In this document: in pieces, positions 11,841 to 24,949 of the stretch | Layout of the letters: each line of letters begins with the position of its first letter | Position numbering within the stretch: position 1 is the first letter of the stretch | NCBI GenBank assembly: GCA_023678885.1 | Contig: CM042996.1 | Location: forward strand, 13,512,602-13,576,601 | Direction: 5' to 3' | Length of the DNA: 64,000 bases | From: Pogostemon cablin | Taxonomy: Eukaryota > Streptophyta > Magnoliopsida > Lamiales > Lamiaceae | The notes under the pieces: model-generated | What the model saw: the letters and a program-made list of their open reading frames with translations, nothing else | The model's database searches: none | Told to the model about the DNA's origin: nothing | Translations under genes and position numbers: made by a program

Positions 11841-12564
11841 TCTTTTGATTAACTTTTATTATTATTATTATTATTTCTATTATGTTGTGTTGTTTTAAAT
11901 TTTTTATTAGTATGTAATTTTTTAATTTTTTATTTTTTTAAGTTAATAATTTTTTTTCTTTGGATAGTTTTTTTTATTAATTTTTTTTTATGATTTCTCT
12001 TTAGATCATTTTTTATATTTGTTTTTTTCTTTTTTGGTTTTACTTCGATTCTTATTATTAGTAGTAATTTTTAATCTTTGATTTTTTAACATTATTAATT
12101 TTTTTCATAATTAAATTTACAAAAATTTAAATTCTAATGATGTGTTGTCACCTGAATTAATTTTAATTTAATATTTAGTGATAAATACATAAATTTTCTC
12201 AATATTCGAATATTTATATGATTATATCAAATAAAATCAAATTAAATTTTATTTATAAACATAAAAATAAAATAAAATAATTATCTTTCTCCACCAATAT
12301 AATAAAACTCTTTATTAATTAGTTCGCATAAATTATTTTAACTATCTTAACATTTAAAGAAAATTTTTCATTTCTTTTGTTATTTTTTATTTTATTGATT
12401 ATTTCGTTGTTACTTCTATATTTTTAAAATTCTCTTTTAATTATTTTTTTTGAAACTTTTTTATTGATTTTTTTTTTGGATTTTTTCATGTGAATTTTTA
12501 TGCAAATAATATACTTTGCACTTATAAATAAAACTCTTTATTCATTCATTATACATACATAAAG
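10876..12564 (+). repeat. Diverged direct repeats, possible Helitron-derived blocks
   Basis: The segment starting at about 10876 (TAATATACTAAAGGAGAG, then GATGAGGTGTCGTC and CAGAATTAATCT) recurs in weaker form from about 12118 (GATGTGTTGTCACCTGAATT). The block with TTATTCATTCGTTCTACATA and GAACAAAAGTTTTCTTC near 11105-11160 recurs near 12530-12590. These are diverged direct copies of one A+T-rich element separated by T-rich filler. The opening phrase resembles plant Helitron 5' ends. No coding sequence is visible. Confidence 0.4.
11780..11838. repeat. (AT)n microsatellite
   Basis: About 29 AT units. Confidence 0.95.
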
Positions 12565-13085
12565 AACAAAAGTTTCTTCATGTTCTATTAAAGTTCTGAA
12601 AAAAAATATTCATTATTAGTTTTATTTTAAAGTTTCTATATTTTATGGATATTCTTTTATATTTTTTCAAACTTTCTTTTCAAGGTTAATATTATAAAAT
12701 TTTAAACTAATTTTGTTTAAAAAAATTAATTTCATAGACTTGATTTATATTAAAAAATTTTATCTTTTAGTATTAATTAATTTAATTATAAATTTTTTTT
12801 CTTCAATGATTAAATTAACATATTTTAATTTTTTTTGTTAATTTAATTCTGCAACAATATAACAAATTTTGAAAAATAAATTTAATATTTTTTAATTTTT
12901 CTAGTAAATTAATTTAACAACGTAATTACGCTTTTACCAAAAAAAATAAATTCACATTTGATATTATATAACTTGAATTTTAATTTTTAATTTAAATTAT
13001 ATTAGGCTATAATTGAATAGATAATTATATTAAACTTGAATTATATTTTTAATATTGTAACTTTAATAATACACGGGATTCATAC
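12565..13085 (+). repeat. Left arm of a large imperfect inverted repeat
   Basis: Landmarks in order are TTCTTCATGTTCTATTAAAG, CAAACTTTCTTTTC, TTCAATGATTAAATTAACAT, CTGCAACAATATAACAAATT, TAGATAATTATATTAAACTT and AATACACGGGATTCATAC. Each reappears in reverse complement and reverse order in 13258-13945. The arms are A+T-rich, non-coding and clearly diverged. A (TA)n run separates them. Confidence 0.75.
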
Positions 13086-13087
13086 AA

Positions 13088-13208
<121 letters not shown>

Positions 13209-13253
13209 GGCAATCTTGTGTGAGATAATTTTATAATTAATTATTACTTATAA

Positions 13254-13281
13254 TTAGTATGGATCCCGTGTATTATACGGG
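13254..13281 (-). mobile_element. Helitron-like 3' terminus (minus strand)
   Basis: On the minus strand, CCCGT-loop-ACGGG (13265-13281) is followed by CTAA (a CTRR terminus) at 13257-13254 and then T. This is the inner end of the right palindrome arm. The left arm keeps only half of the hairpin (ACGGGATTCATAC), so only this copy has a full signature. Confidence 0.45.
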
Positions 13282-13945
13282 TTTTAAAATTACAATTTAA
13301 AAAAATATAATTCAAGTTGAATATAATTATTTATCGAAAAATTTTAAAAATATAATTTAAGTTTAATATAACTATCTATTCAATTATAATTTAATATAAT
13401 TTTAATTAAAAAGTAAAATTTAATTTATATACACTTAAATGTAAATTTGCTTTCATTGGTAAAAACTTAATTTCGTTGTTGCATTGATTTACTAAAAATT
13501 TTTTAAAAAATATTAAATTGATTTTTCAAATTTTGTTATGTTGTTGCAAAATTTAATTAATAAAAAAAATTTAAAATATGTTAATTTAATCATTGAAGAA
13601 AAATATTTATAATAAAGTAAATTAATAAAAGATAAAAAAATAAATTCAATATAAATCTATTAGATGAAATAAAAAATAATTTAACAAAATTAGTTTTAAA
13701 AAAATAATATTAAACTTGATAAAAATTAATAACATAAAGAAATAAAAAAATGAAAATATGATAAAAAAATTAAAAGAAAAAAAATTAAAATAATTTTTAA
13801 AAAATAAATAATTAAAAGAAAGTTTGAAAAATATAAAAGAATTCCATAAAATTAATTAATAAAAATTTAAAAAAATATAATAATTATAATAATAATAATA
13901 ACCTTTCTTCTGTTTTTTAATAGAACTTGAAGAAAATTATAATAT
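13258..13945 (-). repeat. Right arm of the large imperfect inverted repeat
   Basis: It matches 12565-13085 in reverse complement: the ACACGGG end, ATAATTCAAG, GTTGTTGCAAAATTTAATTA, GTTAATTTAATCATTGAAGA, GAAAGTTTGAAAAATATAAA and TTAATAGAACTTGAAGAAA. It is about 150 bp longer than the left arm, with extra A-rich sequence around 13720-13800. Confidence 0.75.
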
Positions 13946-13982
13946 CCACTATATATATATTACATATATGGCACATGATTTT

Positions 13983-14029
<47 letters not shown>
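13983..14029. repeat. (ATA)n microsatellite
   Basis: About fifteen ATA units. The poly-tyrosine open frame on the minus strand across it (13960-14340) is an artefact of the repeat. Confidence 0.95.
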
Positions 14030-14911
<882 letters not shown>

Positions 14912-15213
14912 TTAATAAATAAATGAACAGAAATTTTGAAATTTCTACAACTCGAGTTTACGAGTCCTCTGCCATTATTACGCATTCATATTATATTATT
15001 TATTTATTTATTTTGATTTATTTAATTTAATTGATTAATTCTTTTTAAAGAGAGACTACAATACAACCTGTCCTACCAAATATTTGGTAGAACCGGATCT
15101 GTATTCAGTCTCGCGAATCCTCTCCCGATCCCCATCCAGTTTTACTGTCTTTTTTCTTCTTTCCTTTCTTCCTTCTTTGACTTAGACTTCCGAATCGGCA
15201 GCGGCAAAATTTC

Positions 15214-15390
15214 ATGGAACTGAATCCTGTCTTCTATCTCTTTTGTCAATTTGTGATATCTTCTTCTTCTTCGGTGTCCCCTTTAGACGGCCACCTCGTC
15301 TTCGAGATATGTAAACACGCATTTTTGTACCCAAGCTTCTACATCGCCGTCAGCGCGGCGTCGATTTTGGCAGGAAAAATATTGTCGTAA
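15214..15390 (+). CDS. Possible 58-residue open frame, unrecognised
   Basis: The ATG at 15214 opens a 58-codon frame ending in TAA. It lies in a stretch (15060-15390) of clearly higher G+C and pyrimidine-rich, 5'-leader-like composition. The predicted peptide has a serine run near residues 16-20 and a hydrophobic C-terminal third rich in Ala, Ile, Tyr and Leu. I do not recognise it. Retrotransposon LTR homology starts about 50 bp later, so this may be the first exon of a gene cut off by that element, or captured leader sequence. It may equally be non-coding. Confidence 0.2.
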   Translation: MELNPVFYLFCQFVISSSSSVSPLDGHLVFEICKHAFLYPSFYIAVSAASILAGKILS

Positions 15391-15439
15391 TGAAGGCCCG
15401 ACTCAAATCCATAATACCTGAGCCCTCGAAAAACACGAA

Positions 15440-16564
15440 GTCCAGCGGTAGGAAAATTTCTAAAAATTCAAAAAATTCTATCCTTGTCCCAAGTTCTAAA
15501 GTATCCCACATTGGAAACTCTATCAAGATCCCACTCATCCTACAACTATCAATACCCCTCCTTTGGAAGCCTCACACCATTCCTCCATCTATTAAATTCA
15601 ATTAAATTGAATCTTTTCAAGATTCAATAGTTGAGAGGACTTTTAAGTAAGACCTCCATAGTTGAGATCCCTCCCCTTTTGGGGTGAGTGATCCGTAGTT
15701 TTAAATGTTTTTTCTAGATTAGTTTTAAATGTTTTTCTAAATTAGGAATTTATTATTTTCCAAGAAGGTGGGGACACCAAGGAAAGAATGATTCTCATGA
15801 TGTAAAAACTTCATTAAGGTAAAATCTAATCCTACTTATTATTTTTCTATTTTCTATATTTTGGTGGTTGATTGAAGACATGATTTTTTTATTAAATTAT
15901 GAAAATGTCTTGATTGAATTTTCGGCTTTGATTATGTTTTATTTATGAAATTCGCATGCCTTGTAATAATATGAGATTTATGCATTTGGTATTAGTGTAT
16001 AGTGATTAGGTTGTGTACTTTTATCGGCATGTCTTGTTGTTACTTTATCCTTAGTTGCTTTGCATGTATAAGGGGAGCCCAGGGAGTCCTTATGTTTAGA
16101 GCAACGTAAATGAACACTAGGGAGATCACTTAGGCCCGAGAATTAAACTAGTGAAGGGAAACTCATCCATACGAACATAGTACCTTGAAAGGAATTGTAA
16201 GTAGGATCGATCTTAGGAACTTTTTAGGGGTTGTTAAAACAATCTACATCCTATTCACTATAGCCATTGGGGATAGGTGGAAATCGTGATCGCCCTTACC
16301 ATGATTTGTTTAAAAACGGAAAACAATTAAAGATGTTGGATGATTGATTATATGAGTGCATCATGGAAACTACCATATCATTGAAAATCCAAAAATATTG
16401 TAACTAGATTTATTTTTCCAAGCATTTTATTTTCTTTTGCTTTTAAACCCCCTTTTCGGTCATCCCTAATTAATCACGATGTTATACCTAAAGACCATGA
16501 ATCCTAAATTTCCTTGGGTTCGATATTTTATTGCTTGGTCTTCCCGACTATTAATGACCAATCA
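15440..16564 (+). repeat. 5' LTR of a non-coding LTR retrotransposon (left end missing)
   Basis: From about 15440 (AAATTTCTAAAAATTC) the sequence matches 18485-19640 almost continuously: TACCCCTCCTTTGGAAGCC, GGTGGGGACACCAAGGAAAG, GGGGATAGGTGGAAAT, ending CGACTATTAATGACCAATCA. The copy at 18230 seems to start some 250 bp further left, so this LTR has lost or replaced its first part. A tRNA-Asp primer site follows its last base. Confidence 0.8.
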
Positions 16565-16566
16565 AA

Positions 16567-16584
16567 TGGCGTCGTTGCCGGGGA
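16567..16584 (+). other. Primer-binding site for tRNA-Asp
   Basis: TGGCGTCGTTGCCGGGGA lies 2 nt after the LTR end. It complements the 3' end of plant tRNA-Asp with one mismatch (T for C at position 6). This primer is typical of Tat/Athila-type Ty3/gypsy elements and sets the element on the + strand. Confidence 0.85.
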
Positions 16585-18229
16585 ATTTAGTTGTATTTGT
16601 GACTCTGGATTTGTTGAGTGGTTAGGATAGGGATATTTTATTTTCTTTGATTTGTTTTTCATTTTATGGTTGTGTTTGTAGGGACTAAAGCGCGGAGCCA
16701 TGGTATTGGCCTTGAAGAGAAAATAAGTGGTGCAAATTGAAGTAACGAACAACTTCTCAACTAAAATTCGACTTTGTTTAATTTATGTTTGGGGGTATGT
16801 CGTCTTCGTTACTTGACTTTTCTACGGTTTGAATTATAAAATTACATCCATGATCTCCTACTTGAGCATATTGCACCGGCGCACGTATAAGTCCTTACTT
16901 TTTTCTTCGGCATATATTTTCTCTTTTTTTGTTGTTTTTATTTTTTCGTGCTTTTCTTGCTTTATTTTTTTTCAATAAGGAGAAAATATTTCTTAGCTCT
17001 CTTGTGCTTCATTGTGAGGAATTTTGAGGCTATGATGTTTGGTTGGAACTTGTGACTTGATGGATTTTTGTTTGTGTACTTATTGAGCTATAATTTATGC
17101 TTGTTTTGTGTTGTCTTTCACTACTATAAGCCCGTGAGCTTTTGAGCCTTAAAATCATGAAATCAAATGGTTTTTTCTTTCTTATGTGTGCATCGTTCTT
17201 TTATATGCTTTTTAGAACTTGCCATTGTATCTTCTTGAAACTACACATGTGTGTAGATTGTTGAAAATGATTTAAGTCTATCTTTATTTTGACAAGTCAC
17301 TTAGCCAAATTAATCATACCAAATGAAACCATATCGTAGTTTGCTCCTTTAAGCTTATTATCCTTATTTCTTTGGCAACCTACAAATTTAGCCATTTTTA
17401 TCCATATTTTATATCCTATTCACTTTTGTCGATTAGTAGAGGATTAATGGGAGATGAAGTGGTTGAATTGAACTTACAAGAGAGTTTAGAAAGAGAGAAA
17501 TGGAGAAAGTGCAAGAAAAGAGGGAGAAAAGATGAAGTAAGAAAAAAATGGAGGTTGAGAAAAAAAATTGAGTAAAGCTTGTATAAAAGAAACATAAAGG
17601 AGCTCTACTGAAAAAATGGAAAAGAGTCCTTGTGGAAAAGAGAGAAAGAACTCAATCGTGCAAAGAGAAGAAAAAGGATTTCTAGTGTGTTGGGTGGATT
17701 ATTACATTTTTCATGAGGTGAAAATGAGAATAAAAGAGAGGATGAGAGTTGAAGTGATCAATCAACTTAAATTCTCCACTAGTCTTGAGCTTAAATTTCC
17801 TAAATATTTTTCTACCTAATACCAAAGAGCCTACATTACAATCTCATATAAAGACCTTTTTTGATTCAATAATTAATACACATACAAGTGGTAGAGAGCG
17901 TAGACTTTTGGCAAGCTTTTGGCAATGACATGCATGAGATTTTATTTATGAGAGTAAACACTTCTCCCTTACACCTCTTGAGTGTAAGAGTGAAAAAAAA
18001 ATCTAAAGAGGAGTAGTGAAGGTCTCACTTGCTTACATATTTCCTAAGCTTAACTTGTATGCATTTAAATTGATGTCTTATCTCTTGTTTTGATTGAATT
18101 GAAATGGCTTTAAAATGACTCAATTCTCATTGATATCTTAATTCAACTCTAGGTGAATTCCCCTCCTCGTTCTTTCTTTTCTTTCGTTGCATGGGAACAA
18201 GCAACACTTTAAGTTTGAGGGGTTCGATC
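16585..18229 (+). mobile_element. Internal region of the non-coding LTR retrotransposon
   Basis: The 1.65 kb between primer site and 3' LTR show no gag, protease, reverse transcriptase or integrase motif. Two purine-rich open frames (17372-17575 and 17616-17819) are Lys/Arg/Glu-rich and of no recognised family. Purine tracts occur at 16784-16796 (TGTTTGGGGGT) and 18211-18222 (AAGTTTGAGGGG); the latter is the likely polypurine tract, next to the 3' LTR. This fits a large retrotransposon derivative mobilised by a partner. Confidence 0.6.
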
Positions 18230-19640
18230 TGCGTGAAATTCTCCTAAAATTTTGGGCTTAATTGCATGAATTTATGTGGAGTTATTTGACTTTAATTCAA
18301 TAATGAAGCATGACTTAAATGAAAATACTATTAATTGATTGATTACTTGGAAAAAGGTATTTTCGTTAATTTTTGCAGAAATAGGGTGATTTTGATAAAA
18401 ATGAATTCTACAAGTGAAGAGGAAGATGTGGGAGAAAACGGAGCTCAATTTGGAGTTACAACGAGGGAAAACGGGCCAAAGAAAAATTGCTAAAAATTCC
18501 AAAAATTCTATCCTTGTCCTAAGTGCTAAGTATCTCAAATTGGAAACTCTCTCAAGATCTCACTCACCCTACAACTATAAATACCCCTCCTTTGGAAGCC
18601 TCACACCATTCCTCCATCCATTAAATTCAATTAAATTGAATCTTTTCAAGATTCAATAGTTGAGAGGGCTTTTAAGTAAGACCTCCATAGTTAAGATCCC
18701 TCCCCCTTTCGGGGTGAGAGATCCGTAGTTTTAAATATTTTTCTAGATTAGTTTTAAATGTTTTTCTAAATTAGGAATTTATTATTTTCCAAGAAGGTGG
18801 GGACACCAAGGAAAGGATGATCCTCATGATGTAAAAAATTCATTAAGGTGAAATCTAATATTACTTATTATCTTTCTATTTTCTATGTTTAGGTGGTTGA
18901 TTGAAGGCATGATTATTGATTAAATTATGAAAATGTCTTGATTGAACTTTCGACTTTGATTAGGTTTCATTTTTGGAATTCGCATGCCTTATAATAATAT
19001 GGGATTTATGCCTTTTGTATTAGTGTATAGTGATTAGGTTGTGTATTGTGTATCGGCATGTCTTGTCGTTGTTTTACCCTTAGTTGCTTTGTATGATTAT
19101 CATATGTGAGTTTCTTCTATTTATTACATGAGGGTTTAATATAAGGGGAGCCTAGCCAAGGAGTCATTATGTTTAGAACAACGTAAATGAACACTAGGGA
19201 GATCACTTAGGTCCGTGGATTAAAATAGTGAAGGGAACCCCATTCATACGAACATAGTACCTTGAAGGGAATTGTAAGTATGATCGATCTTAGGAACTTT
19301 TTAGGGATTCTGAAAACAATCTACGTCCCATTTACCATGGCCATTGGGGATAGGTGGAAATTGTGATCGCCCTTATCATTATTTTCTTAAAAATGGAAAA
19401 CAATTAAAGTTGTTGGATGATTGATTATATGAGTGCATCATGAAAACTAACATGTCATTGAAAATAAAAAAATATTGTAACTAGATTTATTTTTCCATGC
19501 ATTTTATTTTCTTTTGCTTTTAAACCTCCTTTTCGGTCGTCATAACTAATCACGATACTATACCTAAAGGCCATGAATCCTAAATTCTCTTGGGTTCGAT
19601 ATTTTGTTGCTTGGTCACCCCGACTATTAACGACCAATTA
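18230..19640 (+). repeat. 3' LTR of the non-coding LTR retrotransposon
   Basis: It begins about TGCGTGAAATTCTCC directly after a polypurine tract and ends CGACTATTAACGACCAATTA, matching the end of the 5' copy. The overlap of about 1.1 kb with 15440-16564 is nearly collinear with scattered substitutions and one extra block near 19095-19140. The length of about 1.4 kb fits Tat/Athila LTRs. Confidence 0.75.
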
Positions 19641-20520
19641 GGAAGCTCATTTCTAATTTTGTAATTAGTTCATTCATATAATTTTGTAGAACAATGTTTT
19701 TTGTGATACTTGAAACCATGTTTAGTTAATCTCCTTTGTAAGATTAACAATTATGATTGGCGTTGGTTGATTTAGATTTTTGTGCAATTTAATTCTAATG
19801 TTCAATGGACTTTGTGTAATTTCTATCATGGATATTGAATTGTTTAATTTCCATACTTGATTTGTGTGGTCGATTATCCATTTCATGTGATTAGAATATG
19901 ATCAATTATGTGTTTCGAATGTTTATTAAATCATTTCATCATATAAGTTATGTGTATTAGTATTAGGTGAGTTAGTGATGACCACATGGTTTACATGATA
20001 AGACATTAGTGTGATTTACTTGTGAAGGTAATTGATCTAGTGATGGGGACCACCAGTAGGAGCACAATACCTTAATGGAAATTATGAGTATTTGAGACAT
20101 TAAGAGCCATTCAGGGACTCATTAGTAATTAATTCACATCCTATTCATCTTATGAAAGAGTTTAGGTGGAAGTAATGAATGTCGTTATTTAATTGCCTAT
20201 GACATGTTAGAATTGGTTGCATGAACTTTAAATTTTCCATGTCATGATTATACTATTTCATTCTTGCATAATTTGGAATTCATTTCATCCATCGATTCAT
20301 CATATCCTTTATCTTTTACATTTTTTTTTCTTGTATTTCTTTGCTTGTTTTTCGTTCTTGTACCTCTTAATATTGTGTTAGTCCTTATAAAATCATAACA
20401 AATATGAGCTCACTTAAAAACTTAATGGCTTGATTTTTCGTGGACTCGATATTTAAATTGGTTGCCCATGGCTACTACGATAAGAGTAAACTTGCTCCTT
20501 GATTCGCGTTAGAGAAAATA
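19641..20520 (+). repeat. Diverged LTR-like block
   Basis: It repeats the landmark order of the LTR 3' half in diverged form: TTAGTATTAGGTGAGTTAG, GTAGGAGCACAATACCTTAA, TCAGGGACTC, CACATCCTATTCATCTTATG, then GTGGACTCGATATTTAAATT near 20440. This looks like a related solo or truncated LTR lying directly beside the previous element. No primer site or coding sequence was found. Confidence 0.45.
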
Positions 20521-21400
20521 ATGATCAAGGACTTCAAGATTTATGGATTTGTATGATTTATTGAATTAATTTTTAATATTTTTCATCTCAATTTCTACTT
20601 TTCTTAAATACTATTATGAGTTGTGTGATTGATTTTACCCTTTCATGTGATTGGAATGACCATTTAGATGATAAGGTGGTTAATTGAATCATCTTATTTT
20701 AGGGTTTATACATCTTAGTGTGAGGAGAGTTTAGCCAAAACATTCTCATACTTAAAACACTTGAGGTAGAACACTAGGTAGATTAATTTAGCCAAATAGT
20801 CAACCTAGTGAGGGGAACTAAACCAATATGATCATAAGGAAACTTAGAATTAAGATAGGACCTTTTAAGGGAATTCTTAGTTCCAGAAGCACCTATTGAA
20901 AATTGAGAGTATTGCATATAATCCAAGGAGCTGTTTACAGTTTATCATGAGTTCATATCATTTTCACCTTTGTCATAGGGATTGTGTGTGTTTAGTAATT
21001 GCCTCAATGTCTTGATTACTTAGAAAAATAATTGCATATCATAAGTCTAGAATTACCCTTAACCATAATGTTGTTAGCCTTAATATATTCCTTAGATTGA
21101 TTTGCATCCATATTCCCCTACGTATTTTGATTATTGAACTTTTTATTTATTTATTTATTTATTAACTATTTTGAACATTGAACTTGTTTATTTGTTTAAT
21201 TCTTGTTACTTTGAGTAGGTAATTTTACTAGAGTTACTTGTTACCTTCCATACCAATTTTCCATCACTCTTATAAAGAATGACTAAGTATGATTTCGGCC
21301 ATACTTAGAGTTAACATCTCCCGTAAATTCGATATTTAACTTGGTAATCTAAAATTACTACGATAGAGTACACTTACTCTAATCGTGTAAAGAAAAAATA
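20521..21400 (+). repeat. Second diverged LTR-like block
   Basis: It again shows the same order: CATCTTAGTGTGAGGAGAGT, AGAACACTAGGTAGATTAA, CTAGTGAGGGGAACTAAACC, AGGACCTTTTAAGGG, and finally AAATTCGATATTTAACTTGG with CTACGATAGAGTACACTTAC. The closing phrase parallels 20440-20490, supporting an LTR 3' part of one related family. Confidence 0.45.
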
Positions 21401-23029
21401 TATTTTGACTATCAATAAGCATATTTAATCTATATAACAATCATACTTTAACATTTACTATCTCATTAGACTTTGTCTTACAAAAACACCTAAATTATTA
21501 ATTTTTAATGTTTATTTTTACAATAATATGTAAATGTTGGTTTAATATTATAATTAGTGATTTTGGAACTACATTTAAAATAAATTAAAATATTAAATAT
21601 AAATATATTTTAAGATTTATTTAACATATCTTATATAGCTAATAGTACTATTTACAAGTATTTATCAAATTTAAACAAATAAAATAAGGCAATTGTGTGA
21701 GATCGTCTCATGTAAGTACTTTGTGAAACTATATCACACTAAACTTGTACATTATATTATTATGAAAATATCAAACTAATTCAAAAGTATGTTAAAGTTT
21801 TTTTTCTCTTAAATTTTGTAATTTACTGCAAATATGTATGAATTTCATGAGGAAGTAATAATCATCTTAATAAATAAATAAATAAAAATTAATAATTTAA
21901 TTAGTATTTAAAAAATAACTCTAATAAAAATATAAAGTCATTGAATAATAATGAGAATTTAAGAGTTTAGTTAGGATTTTAAAATTTAATTAACTCGGAA
22001 AAAAATGTTTATAAGACTGTCTTATAGAATGTGTTTTTGTGAGACGGAATTGATAATATTTTAAGAAAAATTTATATATAATAGATGAATAATAATAATC
22101 GTTAAAATGAATTATTTCATTATCAACAATTTGTATATTGTAGTATAAAAGAAGAGAGCAACTAGTTTAGAACTAATTCTACCTTATTTAAGATAGAACT
22201 TGTTGTCCCCCTAACTAATTAACTTGTGGTCACCTTTCAATTAACCCTGAACTTTATTGGTAAAATATATTCTAAATTATAAGAGGAAAATTTCAATTAT
22301 ATCATTAGAATTAATCCTAAATTCGATAATGTTTATTTTGAGTGTAAATAAGAATAAGAAAGTTATTTTTAGAATAAGATGGATTTAATTATAAATCCAA
22401 CAAAATAGTACTAATTTATGTTTGATTTTAGGATTTAAATAGTATGAATTTTAATTTTATATGAAATTAGATGGGTGATGAGTGTTAGAGTAGAATCAAT
22501 AATTACACGATTTCATGATTATAAATTAAGAGTATTCTTTTTTTCTTTTTTCTTTTTTTTTTTAAAAAGGAAAATACTAACGAGCAAATAATCATTAATT
22601 AAAAAAAATCAAAATCTTAATTAGATTGAATTAGAATTAGGCGTTGATTTTGGGCACTTGATTTCTGCATTTTTATGGGAATGCAAAAGATATTTTTGTT
22701 ACCAATAAACTTAAAATCTCATGATGTGGTCTTAGAAGATGCTTCAACTCTTTCAATTATTTAGAGTTCCCTAACTTTGTGATGCCCAACTTTTTCATGT
22801 TAATTGAGAATTAATTTGTCAAACAAATTAAGTCTATATTGGTTATAATGATGATTATGTATAAAAATTAATTATGGGGAGTTTCACTTTCTAAAAGCAT
22901 ATAATTACCATCAATGAATTGACTAGGTCACGAATGTTGGATGACAGACCATATAAAGGAATCCCAAACTAACCCATGGCTTTTATCATTTTTATTTATT
23001 TATAATTAGTTAATTACCATTAGTGGTAG
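21401..23029. other. A+T-rich spacer
   Basis: No gene was recognised. GTGTGAGATCGTCTCATGTA (about 21695) and TTGTGAGACGGAATTG (about 22035) are related to the GAGACG repeat at 10541. The rest holds no feature I can support. Confidence 0.4.
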
Positions 23030-23039
23030 TATTTAATTA

Positions 23040-23466
23040 GGAAAATTTTCATATGAAGACCCAATTTTGAGTTTAGATCTCAAAACAAGACCCGATTTTA
23101 TAAGTGTTTTAAATTAAGATTTAAATTTAGTTTATTTTCTCAAATTAAGATCTGAATTTTTATATTTGTTATTTTTTCACATTTTAAGACTTACCATGAA
23201 ATTTATATTTCCATTTCAAGTCATACAAAATAATTTAAAAATATTATTATACACCTTCAAATTAAATCATAAAATTAAATATATTTTATTTTAATTAATA
23301 TTTTATATTATTTTATAATATATATTGAATTTGGAAAAAAATAAAATTACGATAGGCCTTAATTTGAGAAAAAAGGTAAAATTGGGCCTTGAAATGAGAC
23401 ATTTCTAAAATGAAGCCTAAAATTGAGACCTAACTTAAAAATTGGATCCTTACATGAAAATTTTCC
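23040..23466. mobile_element. MULE-type MITE
   Basis: The ends GGAAAATTTTCAT and ATGAAAATTTTCC are inverted copies, flanked by a perfect 10-bp direct repeat TATTTAATTA (23030-23039 and 23467-23476). Inverted similarity (CCAATTTTGAG, AGACCTAACTT-type blocks) continues for about 100 bp. The 427 bp are non-coding. Confidence 0.85.
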
Positions 23467-23624
23467 TATTTAATTATAATTACCAGTGAAAAGTATCGAC
23501 GTTTAAACTAATGACATGATTTTACTGTCTATAATAACAATAATAATAATTCAGTGCACAGTTGCATGTGTATCATAAGTGTATTAAGTTAAACAATAAC
23601 CACTATATAAATTATTCTACACAA

Positions 23625-23653
23625 CTAGTAACTTACCCCTGCGTTGCACGGGG
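23625..23653 (-). mobile_element. Helitron 3' terminus (minus strand)
   Basis: On the minus strand, CCCCGTGCAACGCAGGGG forms a hairpin, followed about 8 nt later by CTAG and T. This is a typical plant Helitron 3' end. The body would run to the right, towards or across the FAR1-like relic; its 5' end was not identified. Confidence 0.55.
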
Positions 23654-23796
23654 ATTGGTGTTGATATATTATATTTATTATTTAATAATAAATTTTAAAA
23701 TTCAACTTATAATACAGAGTTGGTATATTGTACAAAATTGTATATTATACAAGACCCAAATTCGTAAATGGGTCGACTATATTAGTTTGAAACCAG

Positions 23797-24115
23797 AGCT
23801 GACGTCATTATTCCAGATTTCTCTCCTCTTCTCTGATTCTTCATCTTGACTGCATAAGAATAACATTTTCTGCCATCGACGATTTGCAATCCCGCCACCG
23901 ACGATTTGCACCACGCCGCCTCCGATTCACTCTCCTCCGCCGCAGGTTCCAACGCTGAGAGCAACGACGGACATCAATCCAACTTTATCGAAGCAGAGAA
24001 CCAGAAGCTCCGCCGACGATTTCCTCTCCTCTGCCGCGGAAACCGGATCTGATGTGCTGTGGTTCGAAGAGACCTCTGTTCCGAGTCAGATTGCCGGAAG
24101 ATAATCAAACAATAA
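23797..24115 (+). other. G+C-rich leader-like segment upstream of the FAR1 relic
   Basis: Between 23797 and 24110 the composition becomes gene-like, with repeated CCGACGATTTGCA and CCTCCGCCG phrases and pyrimidine-rich runs, then returns to A+T-rich. No open frame is convincing. It may be the former 5' leader or first exon of the FAR1-like gene, or captured Helitron cargo. Confidence 0.3.
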
Positions 24116-24949
24116 GTATCAATGTTCAATTTAATAAAATTATGTGCTCAATTCATACATTACCATGTAAAATTAAGGTCTAAATTCGATAATTTTTCAT
24201 TGTATTTGCAAAATGAGGATAAAACTAATAAACTTTATCTTTAGTCAAATGTCATGATAAAATTTCTTTCTAGTTTCTTGCGAGTGTTGAAAGAAAGTAT
24301 ACAGGATTACTTTCTTGTTTATAATGAAGCCATGAAACTTCAATTGGCTCTGGAACCACTGTGATTAAAGAGAATAATAATTATTTCAGAAAGAATATAT
24401 ATACTTAAAAACGATATACAGTTTGAAGAAAATCATTATACATTACTGCCTCCTATTAAGTACAACATTCATAATTATACTAACGCATTTTATATATTTT
24501 TAATGTGTGTTGGTAAAGGATATCTGAATCCATGAATCATTCTGAGACAATCACAATAAATGTATATGATACATCTACACAAGAATCAACAAGTATAATC
24601 ACTCATATATGTGATTTCCTGTATTATTGAATTATTTCATTTGATAATGCACTTTCATTTATAAGGTCCTATTCAACCTACCATATCCCTGTGAACATGA
24701 TGTATATGATTTTTCATTTCTTTTTAAGGGGGATAGTAATTAAGTGGTCAATGAAGAAAATACAACAATATTCACAAATGAAGGTACACTGAATATTGAG
24801 TAATCTTTCATATATTCTGGATAATGTAATTGTTAATGACATGAAAGATTTGCCTGTATTATTTATACAAACTGTATAACAACTTTCACATAATTGTACT
24901 GCTTATTATACTATAATGTATTGTCATCATCAATATTTAATTTATATGT

